Position numbers and translations under genes: made by a program
Shown here: positions 46,209 through 55,296 of the stretch, piece by piece
Numbering within the stretch: position 1 is the first letter of the stretch
Layout of the letters: each line of letters starts with the position of its first letter
Assembly: GCA_013306675.1 (NCBI GenBank)
Contig: JABLUY010000017.1
Coordinates: 124,001 to 188,000 of the forward strand
Direction of reading: 5' to 3'
Source: Thraustochytrium sp. TN22
Lineage: Eukaryota; Sar; Bigyra; Thraustochytrida; Thraustochytriidae
Length of the DNA stretch: 64,000 nucleotides
The notes under the pieces: model-generated
What the model saw: only the letters and a program-made list of their open reading frames with translations
Told to the model about the DNA's origin: nothing
Databases searched by the model: none

Positions 46209-49200
46209 TTAATGCACGACGGAACCACGCTTAACGGGAGCGCCATCGGCACGGGACTTCTTGCTGAGCGCGTGCAGGCGGTCCTTGCACTCGAGAATGG
46301 TGCCGTAGACCTGCGCAGCGCGCGCAGCGAGCTGGTTGGCCTCGTCCGAAACAGCAGGATCCTCGGGCGCAGGCGGGCGGCGCAGGACCGAGCCGCGACG
46401 GAGGACCGAGGCACGGCGCGTGAAGCGCGGCGCGGGTGCCATCTGCTTGGCGACCTTATCTGGGTCCATGGTGGCCATGAGCACAGGCTCGACATCCTGA
46501 ATGACCTGATAAAGGCCCGGCGGCAGCGTGGTGGTGCCATAGGTCTCCATGGCGACGATGACAGCAAGGTACTCGTCGACGAGGGTGCCAACATGGTTGA
46601 CCTGGGCGAGGGTGAGAATCTTGTTGTGGGAGACGACGCGAGTGATGTCCATGGGCAGATTGAAGAAGTCGCGAACGAAGCTGAGGGTGAAGAAAGACTT
46701 GATGCTGCGCGAGGCGGTGAGGACCTCGAGCATGAACTGCTCAATGCGCACGCGTCGGTGCTCATCGATCATTTCCTTGAGCGCGGCGGCGCGCTCGTCG
46801 GCGTCGAAGTCCGGGTTGGCGTTGAGCGCGCGCTTGTGCTCCTTCTTGGGATCGGTGGGGAACTTCTCTGGGAGCTTCTTGCGGTCCTTCTCCGGGAGCT
46901 TCTCCTTCTCGCCGGGGGCGGGCGCCTCGAGGCGCATCATGAAGGTGTTGAAGCCATTCCAGGAGGTGCTGAATTCGAACTCCTCGACAACCTGGCGCGC
47001 GTGCTTGCTAAAGTCATGCATCGTGACCCCGAAGACAAAGGTACTCACGTTCCGGCCCTCTTCCGCGTCATAATGAGACTCAACGATGGGCGTCATCACG
47101 ATGATCTCCTGCTGCGTGCCGGTGCTGACGGTGATCGGGTAGCCCTCGCCCTCCTTGGCGTTGATCTCCTGCAGCGCGCGCTGCTCATCGAGGAACCTGT
47201 CGCGCGCCTTGTACTCGGCCACGACGTCTTCGAAGGAGGCGTCGAGCGGGGCGGCGCAGTACTCGCAGCGCTCCGGGCCCCGCTCGTCGGCCGGGACAGT
47301 GACGGCCTCGCCGCAGTCCTCGCAAACGATGCGGCGCGGCGGCTTGTCGCCGTACATGAGGTCGATGCCAGCCTCGTTGGCCGAGAGGGTCTCGGCAATG
47401 ACGGTGTCCAGCTCGACACGGTCGAGAACGCCAAGGCGGTACCACCGGTACGCCTCGAGGATCTCGGGGTACTTGGGATGCGAGGGCGGGACGTGGCCGA
47501 GGTTGAGGAAGATCTGCACGCCCTCGCCGTACGCCTCGGAGAGCTTGACGCCGCCCTCGGACTCGGTGACCTGAAAGAGAACGTGGCGGCCGGGCGCATC
47601 CGCGTACGGGTGCACGGTGACCTTGAGGATTTGCTCGCCCTCCACGGCACGGTCCACGAGCTCCATGCTGGCACGGTCAGGCGATACAATGATCTCGCCC
47701 AGCGGGCCCTCGCCGACCGGGTTGGGCGTGCCTGCGCCGCGAACACTGCGGAAGAAACGCAGCTGCGCGCCGGTAAAGATAATGCTGCACGTGCCCCAGT
47801 CGTCCCAAGAGGCGTAGAGACGAGTCAGAGAGTCGCGCGGCTTGCTACCGCGCCGCAGCATGCGGCCGAGCGGGTTCGGGTTGCGCTTGAGCTCGCGCTC
47901 GGCGTAGCGTACGTCAATAAAGACCGGCGGCACGTAGACGGGGGCCTCCGGGATGGCCTCGTCGGCGGCCTCGTCGAGGTCCTCGGCGCTGATCGGTTGG
48001 CCGTGGGCCTGGGCCGAGGCGTTGACCTGGCGCGCGCGCTCGAGAATGCCTTGGATGGTGGTGGAGCCGCGGGACGTGCCAGTGGTGGCGCGCGTGCGGC
48101 GCGCGCGGGACTGGTCGGCCACGGTCATGTTCTCCTCGTCATCATCAAGGTCGTCGTTCTCGACGTTGGCGAAGGAGGCCTTGTGCTGGCGCTCCTCGTC
48201 GAGCTTCTCGGCGAGGGCCTCCTCGCCACCGACCTCCTCCTCGGCGCGCAGGCGCTCGGCCTCCTCCGCGGCCTCGGCCTCGCGCGCGGCGCGCTCGCGG
48301 GCCTCGAGCTCGGCCTGAAGCTTGGCCTGGGCCGCGGCCTCGGCCTCGGCGCGGGCCAGCTCGGCGAGGCGGCGCTCCTCGGCGAGGAGCTCCTCCTGGC
48401 GCAGACGCTCGGCCTCGGCGCGCTTGTTGGCGGCCTCGGCGGCCTCGCGGGCCGCGCGCTGCTGGGCCTCGATCATGGCCTGGCGCTCGGCCTCGCGGCG
48501 GGCCTCCTCCTCGCGGCGGCGCGCCTCCTCCTCGCGGCGGCGGGCCTCCTCCTCGCGGCGGCGCGCCTCGCGAGCGCGGCGCTTGGCGAGACGCTGCAGG
48601 ATGGTGACGGCCGACTGGCGCTTGCGGTTCGCCTTGAGGATCTCGTTGAGCGCGTTGTAGGCGAGCATGGCGGCGAAGATGGAGCCCCAGCGCGAGCGCA
48701 GCAGCGAGGTGCGGAAGCGGGCCACGACCTCGTCCGGAATGGAGCCCGAGGCGCCCACGGAGAGCACATGGTTGACCTCGTCGAGCATGCCGTTCTTGAA
48801 GAAGACGCGCGTCTGGCCGATCTTGTAGGCGTCCGGGTCGATGCGAAAGGCTTCGAAGAGCGCCTTGACGAAGCGGCGCTCGTCGCCGCCGGCCAGCACT
48901 TCAAAGGCGTGCAGGGCGTCGGGCGGCATGAGGCCCTTGTAGGTGTGGACAAAGTCCGAAAAGATGATGCGCGTGGGCAGGCCGCCGCGCAGCACCTCGG
49001 CGGTCTGCGGGATGCTGAGGCTGTACAGCTGCGGAATGACGTACTGGTTGTCGAACCACTCCTTGCTGGCGCCCTTGCGCTCCATGCGCGAGTTGGGCTT
49101 GATGCAGCGGATGAAGGAGGCGCGGGTGGCGTCGAGCGTGCTGATGAGCGCCTCGATGGACGCTTGGAAGCGGCCCGTGATGCTGGTGGTGGCCTTGGTG

Positions 49201-51140
49201 AGCGCGCGGCCCGTGCGCTGCGCGCGCTGCAGCGGCGAGGCGCCCTCGTTGCCGGACGGCGCGAAGATCTCGCTCAGCACGGGCGAGGCGCTGGCGGCCA
49301 GCACGCGGTTCACCTCGTCCGGGACGCGGTCCACGTTCTTCTCGATGAAGTGGCCGGTCGTGTACTTGACCTCACCGGCGTAGTGGCGCACGGCGAAGCA
49401 GTACTTGGCGTCCTTGGGGTGCACACGCACGTAGGCGCCCGCCTCGGCGGCGGTGCTCTTTTGGTACACGCGATGGATCGCGGCGTTCAGCTTGCTGTCC
49501 GAGGGCTGCGGCGACTTGGTCTCGTTGTCGATGAGACGCAGAATGCCGGGCTGCGCCGAGTCGCCGTGCACGCCGGCGAGAAGCGCCATCACGGCGCGGT
49601 TGGCCGCCGTGGACGCCACGGCCGTGTCGTTGGTGCCGACGAGCAGGCCCTCGTTGCGGAAGAGGGCGGCCTCGGCCTCAAAGATCTGCGCGTTGAAGGT
49701 CTCCTGCAGCGCCTCGTTCGTGTAGTTGATGAGCAGCTGCTCGAGGTCGTTGCGGCGGAAGCTCTCAAAGCCGAAGATGTCCAGCACGCCGATGAACGGG
49801 TTGGACGTGAGCTCGTCCGAGTCGCACAGACTGGCCGAGATGCAGCCCACCAGATAGTCGAAGAGCTCCGTGTAAATGGTCTTCACCACCGAGTCCACGG
49901 CCACCTTGGCGGACTCCGAGTCACGCTTGACCGTGATGCTCTCGCCCATGGCGCGCACCTGGCGCTCCAAAAAGAGCGCCTGCAGCGCGTCCGCCTCCTC
50001 GCCAAGCAGGTCGGCGGCGTACGAGAGCGCCTCCGGGTTGCGGATCTCGCACTCGTCGGCCTGCGCGTCCTCGACGTCGTCAAACTTGATGTTGCCCAGG
50101 TGCAGCAGGCCGGCCAGCACCTGGAAGACCGCCATCTTGTCGACGCCGACGGAGTCGAGCGCGTCGCAGAGCTCGTGGAAGCGCGCCTCGTCCACGGCGC
50201 CCAGGCCGTCCAGCTTTGCCACGCTCTTGGCGCGCTTGCGGCCGCCGCCGTCCGCAGAGGCCGCGGCGCGCAGGTACGCGAAGGAGCGGCGCAGGCCCCA
50301 CTTGTCCTGCGTGTCGTCGTCCAGACCCTCGAGCATCTCGTAAAACACATGGAAGCCGCGCTCGCCCACCGTGTGCTGCGTGATGCGGCTGCGCTCCAGC
50401 AGGTAGGTCTCCACAGACGCCGCGCAGATGGCCATGCCGCGGCCCGAGGCCGCCGGCGTGAAGTGCAGCTTGATGAACTTGCCGAAGCGCGACGAGTTCG
50501 AGTTGCGCTTAGTGGCGGCGTTGCCGAAGGCCTCCAGGATCGGGCTGCTGTCCAGCAGGCGCTGGTCCAGGTGCGCGTCGCCCGAGCCCGTCGCGTAGCT
50601 GCGCTCCACCAGGTGTCGCAGCACCATCTTGCTCGACTCCGTCTTGCCGGCGCCCGACTCGCCGCCCACCACGATGGACTGGTCCGTCTTCTCGCCCAGC
50701 GACGGCCGCGACACCGCGAAGCTCAGCTGCCGGTACGCCGCCTCCGCGATCGCGTACGGGTGCGCCACGCTCACCGCCTCCGGGTGGCCCAGCACCTCGG
50801 CCGCCTTGCCCAGGTCGCGCAGCGGGTTGACGGCCACCAGCACGCTGCCGCCCAAAAAGGTGTACGGCTCGTTGTCCAGCGAGCGCTCCCGCACGTTGTG
50901 CAGGATGCCCGGCACGTGAAAGTACTGCAGCGACGTCATATCCGCCACCACGCGCCGGTTCGCGCGGAAGACCGTCGACCGCTCATCGTCCAGGTTGTAG
51001 TGCCCCTTGCCCAGCCCGCTCTTCACCGTCACGTACGGCCCATCGCGCGACGTCACCTGCCCCGGGTAGTACTCCATCGCGCCGTGCTCCTCCGACGCCA
51101 CCCACACCTCCGACCCCACGCCCATCTTGTCCACCTCCAT
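46209..51140 (-). CDS. Unconventional myosin with coiled coil, zinc ribbon and PX-domain tail (class XXX-like)
   Basis: A 1643-residue actin motor. An SH3-like N-terminal region (VGSEVWVASEEHGAMEYYPG) leads into the motor domain. The P-loop is GESGAGKTESSK (near residue 160), switch I NSNSSRFGKFIKLHF and switch II LDIFGFESFRRND. After one degenerate IQ motif (AVTILQRLAKRRAR, near 845) comes a charged coiled coil with EEARRR repeats (about 850-990). The tail has a PH-like stretch (SWDDWGTCSIIFTGAQLRFF), a zinc-ribbon pair (CEDCGE and CEYCAA, about 1272-1295) and a PX-like domain (about 1340-1500) ending RIEQFMLEVLTASRSIKSFF. PX tails bind phosphoinositides, so membrane cargo is expected. A PX tail is the hallmark described for oomycete class XXX myosins. 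The ATG at 51140 (MEVDKMGVGSEVW) is preferred over the longer non-ATG frame. Confidence 0.9.
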   Translation of the reverse strand: MEVDKMGVGSEVWVASEEHGAMEYYPGQVTSRDGPYVTVKSGLGKGHYNLDDERSTVFRANRRVVADMTSLQYFHVPGILHNVRERSLDNEPYTFLGGSVLVAVNPLRDLGKAAEVLGHPEAVSVAHPYAIAEAAYRQLSFAVSRPSLGEKTDQSIVVGGESGAGKTESSKMVLRHLVERSYATGSGDAHLDQRLLDSSPILEAFGNAATKRNSNSSRFGKFIKLHFTPAASGRGMAICAASVETYLLERSRITQHTVGERGFHVFYEMLEGLDDDTQDKWGLRRSFAYLRAAASADGGGRKRAKSVAKLDGLGAVDEARFHELCDALDSVGVDKMAVFQVLAGLLHLGNIKFDDVEDAQADECEIRNPEALSYAADLLGEEADALQALFLERQVRAMGESITVKRDSESAKVAVDSVVKTIYTELFDYLVGCISASLCDSDELTSNPFIGVLDIFGFESFRRNDLEQLLINYTNEALQETFNAQIFEAEAALFRNEGLLVGTNDTAVASTAANRAVMALLAGVHGDSAQPGILRLIDNETKSPQPSDSKLNAAIHRVYQKSTAAEAGAYVRVHPKDAKYCFAVRHYAGEVKYTTGHFIEKNVDRVPDEVNRVLAASASPVLSEIFAPSGNEGASPLQRAQRTGRALTKATTSITGRFQASIEALISTLDATRASFIRCIKPNSRMERKGASKEWFDNQYVIPQLYSLSIPQTAEVLRGGLPTRIIFSDFVHTYKGLMPPDALHAFEVLAGGDERRFVKALFEAFRIDPDAYKIGQTRVFFKNGMLDEVNHVLSVGASGSIPDEVVARFRTSLLRSRWGSIFAAMLAYNALNEILKANRKRQSAVTILQRLAKRRAREARRREEEARRREEEARRREEEARREAERQAMIEAQQRAAREAAEAANKRAEAERLRQEELLAEERRLAELARAEAEAAAQAKLQAELEARERAAREAEAAEEAERLRAEEEVGGEEALAEKLDEERQHKASFANVENDDLDDDEENMTVADQSRARRTRATTGTSRGSTTIQGILERARQVNASAQAHGQPISAEDLDEAADEAIPEAPVYVPPVFIDVRYAERELKRNPNPLGRMLRRGSKPRDSLTRLYASWDDWGTCSIIFTGAQLRFFRSVRGAGTPNPVGEGPLGEIIVSPDRASMELVDRAVEGEQILKVTVHPYADAPGRHVLFQVTESEGGVKLSEAYGEGVQIFLNLGHVPPSHPKYPEILEAYRWYRLGVLDRVELDTVIAETLSANEAGIDLMYGDKPPRRIVCEDCGEAVTVPADERGPERCEYCAAPLDASFEDVVAEYKARDRFLDEQRALQEINAKEGEGYPITVSTGTQQEIIVMTPIVESHYDAEEGRNVSTFVFGVTMHDFSKHARQVVEEFEFSTSWNGFNTFMMRLEAPAPGEKEKLPEKDRKKLPEKFPTDPKKEHKRALNANPDFDADERAAALKEMIDEHRRVRIEQFMLEVLTASRSIKSFFTLSFVRDFFNLPMDITRVVSHNKILTLAQVNHVGTLVDEYLAVIVAMETYGTTTLPPGLYQVIQDVEPVLMATMDPDKVAKQMAPAPRFTRRASVLRRGSVLRRPPAPEDPAVSDEANQLAARAAQVYGTILECKDRLHALSKKSRADGAPVKRGSVVH

Positions 51141-52179
51141 CCTGCCCTGCTCCTCCTCCTCCTCCTCCTCCCTCTGGCCCTCCTCCGCGCCGCGCCGCGC
51201 GGATCTCCGCTCTCGACGCTCGACCCTCGACTCTCGACGCCGCGCGCCGGCCGAGCCGCGCTGCGCCGCGCCGCGCCGCGCCGCCGCCGCCGCCGCCGCC
51301 GCCCGCGCGCGAGCCGCCGCGCGCCCGATCACGGTCTGCGCGCGCGCGCGCGCGCGCGCCGCCTCGCCTCTCTCTCTCTCCTCTCTTCGTCATGTCTGCA
51401 TGAGCGGCGGCGGCGCGTGCCGCGCGCTCGGCGCGTGTGCGGCGGCGCGGCGGCGCGGCGCGGGGCGCGGCGGCGCGGGCGCGTGTGCGGCGGCGCGGCG
51501 CGCGGCCGCCCGCGGCGCGGCGCGCGCGGCGCGGCGCGCGCGGCGCGGCGCGGCGCGCGGGGGAGGGAGGAGGCGCCGGCGAGCGGGGGCGGGCAGGCGC
51601 CCTCGCCGCGGCGTGTGCACGCGCCGGAAAGTATGAAGACGACGACGGAGAGGGCGCGAGCGCGCGGAGGGAGGCGAGCGGGCTGGCGAGCGAGGAGCAG
51701 CGCGAACGGGGAGCTGCCGCTGACGGGATGGGCAGGAGACGGCCGTCCAGCGAGCGAGCTAGCGAGTGAGCGCCGGCCAGCAGGGACGAGACGAGGACGG
51801 CAGTGGGCTACGATCCGGAGCGCGTGCGTGCCGGTTCGGCCTCCGCCTCCGCGGTGCAGGTTGCTCCCAGGTTCTTTCTCGACAGTGGCCTAGTAGCAGT
51901 CGAGCGACGAGACCTGGCGCAGAAAGTGTCGTGTCGTGCCGGGGACCGACCACGACTCACGCTTTTAAGCACGCGCTATCACTGTCACAGTGTCAGTCAG
52001 ACTCAGACGGCAGTGATCGTCACTGATCGATGAGGGCTGCGCGCGCTGGGCCGGCCGCCGGCGGGGGCACTCGCCTGCGTGATCACTTGCTTCGTCTTTA
52101 TTTTCTTTTTACCACCATGATAAATCGCGCATGTGTTTATCTTCCGATTCTCGGTCAGGCAGGCAGGCTCGTAAGCTAG
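51141..52179. promoter_or_regulatory. Upstream region of the myosin gene and 3' flank of the WW gene
   Basis: The first 500 bases are extreme GC with GCGCG and GGCGC runs, plus a TCTC run near 51370. A GAGC-type stretch lies near 51750. Around 51979-52030 a cluster of CACTGTCA, CAGTGTCAG and CAGTGATCG words includes CACTGTCACAGTG, a short palindrome with a one-base centre. The last 100 bases are the AT-richer 3' flank of the WW gene. No gene is visible. Confidence 0.45.
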
Positions 52180-53823
52180 CTAGTCAGAGTCCTCGCCGAA
52201 GGGGTTGGACACGACGCTGTCGTTGTCATCGTCGTCATGGTCGCCAAAGGAGCTGTGTGCAGCGTCGCGGGCGGCGGCGGCGTCCTGGTCGACGCCAGCC
52301 TTCTTCTCCGTGTCGCCCAGGCGCGTCTGCGAGGTGCGGAACATGACGTTGTTCTTGAGCGCCTCCAAGAGGCTGGGACCGCTGCCACTGGGCGCTGGCG
52401 ATCCGCTGCGCGCGGGCGAGGACTCTGCCTTGCGCGGCACAGACTTCTTCAGCTTTACGGCCGCCAACATGTCGGCCGAAATCATTCCAGTGGCCGCGGC
52501 GGCCGCCGAGGCGGCGGCGGCGGCGGGCGCCGCCCGCGCTGCGGGCGAGACCTCATCCAGGACGCCCGTGGACGAGGCGCGCTTGATCTCGCGCTGCTGC
52601 AGCTGCGCCTGCAGCGCACCGACATTAATGAAGGGGTGCGGCCCAGAGAACGGGTTGTTGGGCGCCTCGCGCAGTGGCGAGAAAGCCTCGCTCGCGCTTG
52701 GGCTCCCAGGAGAGCTCGGCTTCGGCGTCTTGGGCGCAGCAGCCGTCTCCATGACGGGCCGCAGCGAGCGAGGCGCCACCGCGAGCCGCTTGCCGGCCAC
52801 CTTGACCACCACCAGCACCGGGTCGCCGGGGCTATTGCCTTGGGCGGCCGCGGCGCAGCCCACCACGTCGCCCGTCATGCCGTCCAAAATAGTGAGCGCG
52901 CCGTCCAGCCCGTGCAGCGCCACGCGGGCGCCCGTCACCAGGCCGTCCGCCGCCAGCGCGCGCGGGGCCGGCACCATGGGCCCGTGCGTGATTGCCTCGT
53001 AGGCGGCCACCAGCGTGCCCCTGGCGTCGCTCGTACTTGTCGTCTTCGCCGCCGCCGCCCTCGTCGTCTTCGCCTTGGTCGCCTCGCGCTTCGCCTCGCG
53101 CACGCTCGCCTCCGCCTTGCTCTCGAGGCGGTCTGCGACCATTTGCGCGGTGTGTGGCGCCGCGTCCGCGTCCGTGCCGGCCAGGCCCAGCCCGCGCAGC
53201 GCCTCTTGTGTTTCCGGTGGCGTCCACGTGCTGCGCCGCTCGCGCCGGTTGTACCAGTACGGCAGGTTGAAGTGTTTGTGGAAGTGCTTCTCCCAGCCGT
53301 CGCCGTCGGCGCTCCCGCCCGCGTCCTCCTCGTCCGTGGCGCCGTCTTCGCCGGATGCCCACGCGTCCACGGGTCGCAGCATGCGCGCTGACGCGGGCCG
53401 CCGCTTGCTCGCCGAAGACGCCGAGGCCGCCGCGGCGCCGGCGCCGGGCGCCTTCTTGGCCGAGCTGGCCGCCGCCTGCGTCTTCTTCTTGCCTGTCTTG
53501 GCGCCGCTCGCCTTGGCCGCCACGCCGGCCTTGGGCTGCGACATGTCGCCCATGTGCCAAGACGAGGCGTGCTGGATGCCGGGCCTATCGTCGGCGGACC
53601 TGCGCCGGCGCTCCGCCTCGTCCAGCACCGCCGACGGCGGCGTCCACGTGCTCTTGCGCGACGCGCGGTGGTACCAGAACGAGCGCTTGTACTTGGGGTG
53701 CATGACCTCGGTCCATTCCCCCGCCGCGCCGCGCTCCTCCGCCGCCACGCCCGGCTCGCCGTCCGTGGCGTCCTCCGCGCGGGCGGCGCCCGTGCCGGCG
53801 CCGGCGTCCGCCGTCGTGATCAT
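52180..53823 (-). CDS. Double WW-domain protein
   Basis: A 547-residue protein with two WW domains at about residues 34-62 (WTEVMHPKYKRSFWYHRASR, then STWTPP) and 174-202 (WEKHFHKHFNLPYWYNRRER, then STWTPP). Both have the two signature tryptophans and the final prolines. WW domains bind proline-rich peptides. A short beta-rich module at about 299-360 (GARVALHGLDGALTILDGMT, GKRLAVAPRSLRPV) looks like an SH3/KOW-type barrel. The rest is low complexity, with Ala/Lys linkers and an acidic C-terminus ending VVSNPFGEDSD; NPF is an EH-domain-binding motif, so an endocytic or vesicle adaptor role is possible. The ATG at 53823 precedes WW1; upstream codons are GC-repeat sequence without an ATG. No orthologue is recognised. 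Confidence 0.8.
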   Translation of the reverse strand: MITTADAGAGTGAARAEDATDGEPGVAAEERGAAGEWTEVMHPKYKRSFWYHRASRKSTWTPPSAVLDEAERRRRSADDRPGIQHASSWHMGDMSQPKAGVAAKASGAKTGKKKTQAAASSAKKAPGAGAAAASASSASKRRPASARMLRPVDAWASGEDGATDEEDAGGSADGDGWEKHFHKHFNLPYWYNRRERRSTWTPPETQEALRGLGLAGTDADAAPHTAQMVADRLESKAEASVREAKREATKAKTTRAAAAKTTSTSDARGTLVAAYEAITHGPMVPAPRALAADGLVTGARVALHGLDGALTILDGMTGDVVGCAAAAQGNSPGDPVLVVVKVAGKRLAVAPRSLRPVMETAAAPKTPKPSSPGSPSASEAFSPLREAPNNPFSGPHPFINVGALQAQLQQREIKRASSTGVLDEVSPAARAAPAAAAASAAAAATGMISADMLAAVKLKKSVPRKAESSPARSGSPAPSGSGPSLLEALKNNVMFRTSQTRLGDTEKKAGVDQDAAAARDAAHSSFGDHDDDDNDSVVSNPFGEDSD

Positions 53824-55296
53824 CCCGCCCGCGCCGCCGCGGTCCCGCGCGCCGCCGCGCGCGCCGCGCTCGCGAGCCTCGCCCCGCGCCGCCGCGCGCG
53901 CATGCACAACGACAAGCAGGCAGTCGCCGCGCCGCTCTCGCCGCGCCGCCGCCGCCGCCGCCGCCGCCGCGCCGCGCCGCGCCGCGCCGCGCGAGCGCCG
54001 CCGCCGCTGCCGCCGCTGCCGCCGCCGCCGCCGCCGCCGCCGCCGCGCGCGCGCGTGGGGAGAGAAGAAGCGAGTTGAGCGTCTGCCGGGCTCGGCGCGC
54101 TTCGCGCGTTTGACTGCGCGCGCTGTGCGCGTGCACATGCCACAGCTGCGCTCCACAGCGTGCCACAGTGGGCGGCGTCGAGATCATCTCTGGCGGTCCT
54201 GGCCAGGCGAGCAAGGCCGCGCCGCGAGGCCCGCGCGGTCGACCCGGGGGCGCTGCGCGGCCTGGGCTCCGCGGCAACCATGGACGGGAAACGCAGGAAG
54301 CGAAGGTGAGCGTGCGGTGGTTATGAAGTTGTGTGGGACGGGATGAGAGGCTGGCAGGCGCGCGTGCGATGCGGGGCGAGGCGCCGACGGCCAGCGAGCC
54401 GAAGCGAGCCGAGCGCGTGAGCGCGGAGGATGAGCTGAAGGATGGATCGGTGGGTGGGTGGGCATTCGTCAGCTGGCATGCAAGTGTCCCGACATCGAAA
54501 GTAGCAACTCGCGGCAATACCGCACGTTTGCGCCAGCTCGAGGTTGACAACGCGACGAGTAGCAGCTTCTCCTTGACGCAGAACATGAGCTTACCGACTT
54601 TAGCTTGATCTCAGGCGAGAACACCTTCTCGCCCAGTACGCCTGCCGTCGAGAACTTATCGCTTCTTCAAGTTGTCGGCATCTTCCGTGGTGAGATTGAC
54701 CGACCAAGACCTTTCGAGGACATTCTCGCTGACCTTGCGAACAGTCCGATCACCGTCTACGTCGCAATACACGTTCTGACGTTGTCGGTACCTGGTAAGT
54801 TTTCTTCTTTTTTTTTTTTTTGCATTTGCTCCACGAGGTCAACGTCCGACATTCGACGAACGCGACCGACCGTCACGTACACCTGAGCGTCCGTCACGTA
54901 GTCAATAATGCTCAGAAAGGAGCGTGGATCGGTTCACAAACGCGTGCGCCGCGACGTGCGGGACGAGCACGCGCGCCCCAAGAGTCCAAGATCCCCCCCT
55001 TGAGCGGGCACCAATTTCCACGTACCGCAGCGACCGTGCGCCTCTTTATGATTTTGCAGTGGACGGCCGGCGCAAGGTCCGGGCGCGCGCGCGCGCACGC
55101 GACCGCGGACTGCGCCTGCTCCTCCGTCGCGCACGGGCAGTCCGCCAGAGGCTCCTAGGCGTCCCGTCCACGGGCCCGTTGAGTCCGAGTCGCGTCCCAG
55201 TCCCAGTCCCAGGCCCAGGCCCAGGCCAAGCGCGCGAGGCCGACCGGGCGCGGCGCGGCGCGGCGCAGCGGGCGCGGACGCAGGCGGCGCGGCGCG
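53824..55296. promoter_or_regulatory. Divergent gap between the WW gene and the EF-like/coiled-coil gene
   Basis: The left part is a GC-extreme leader of the WW gene with CCG trinucleotide runs (about 53940-54045). The middle (54.4-55.0 kb) has much lower GC and holds a possible orphan exon. The right part is the leader of the plus-strand gene with a CCCAGT/CCCAGG hexamer run (about 55195-55230). Confidence 0.5.
54563..54797 (+). other. Possible orphan exon with a consensus 5' splice site
   Basis: A lower-GC plus-strand frame of about 77 codons reads like real protein (DAEHELTDFSLISGENTFSP, NLSLLQVVGIFRGEIDRP, SPITVYVAIHVLTLSVPG). It ends at GGTAAGT, a consensus splice donor, followed by a pyrimidine tract including a long T run. 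No ATG or partner exon was identified. It could be an exon of a low-GC gene, a decayed fragment, or chance. Confidence 0.3.

Noticed and set aside
46197-51893. An 1898-codon plus-strand open frame opposite the myosin
   Set aside because: The minus strand has all myosin motor motifs. The plus frame is low-complexity His/Arg/Leu/Ala/Val sequence explained by codon bias.
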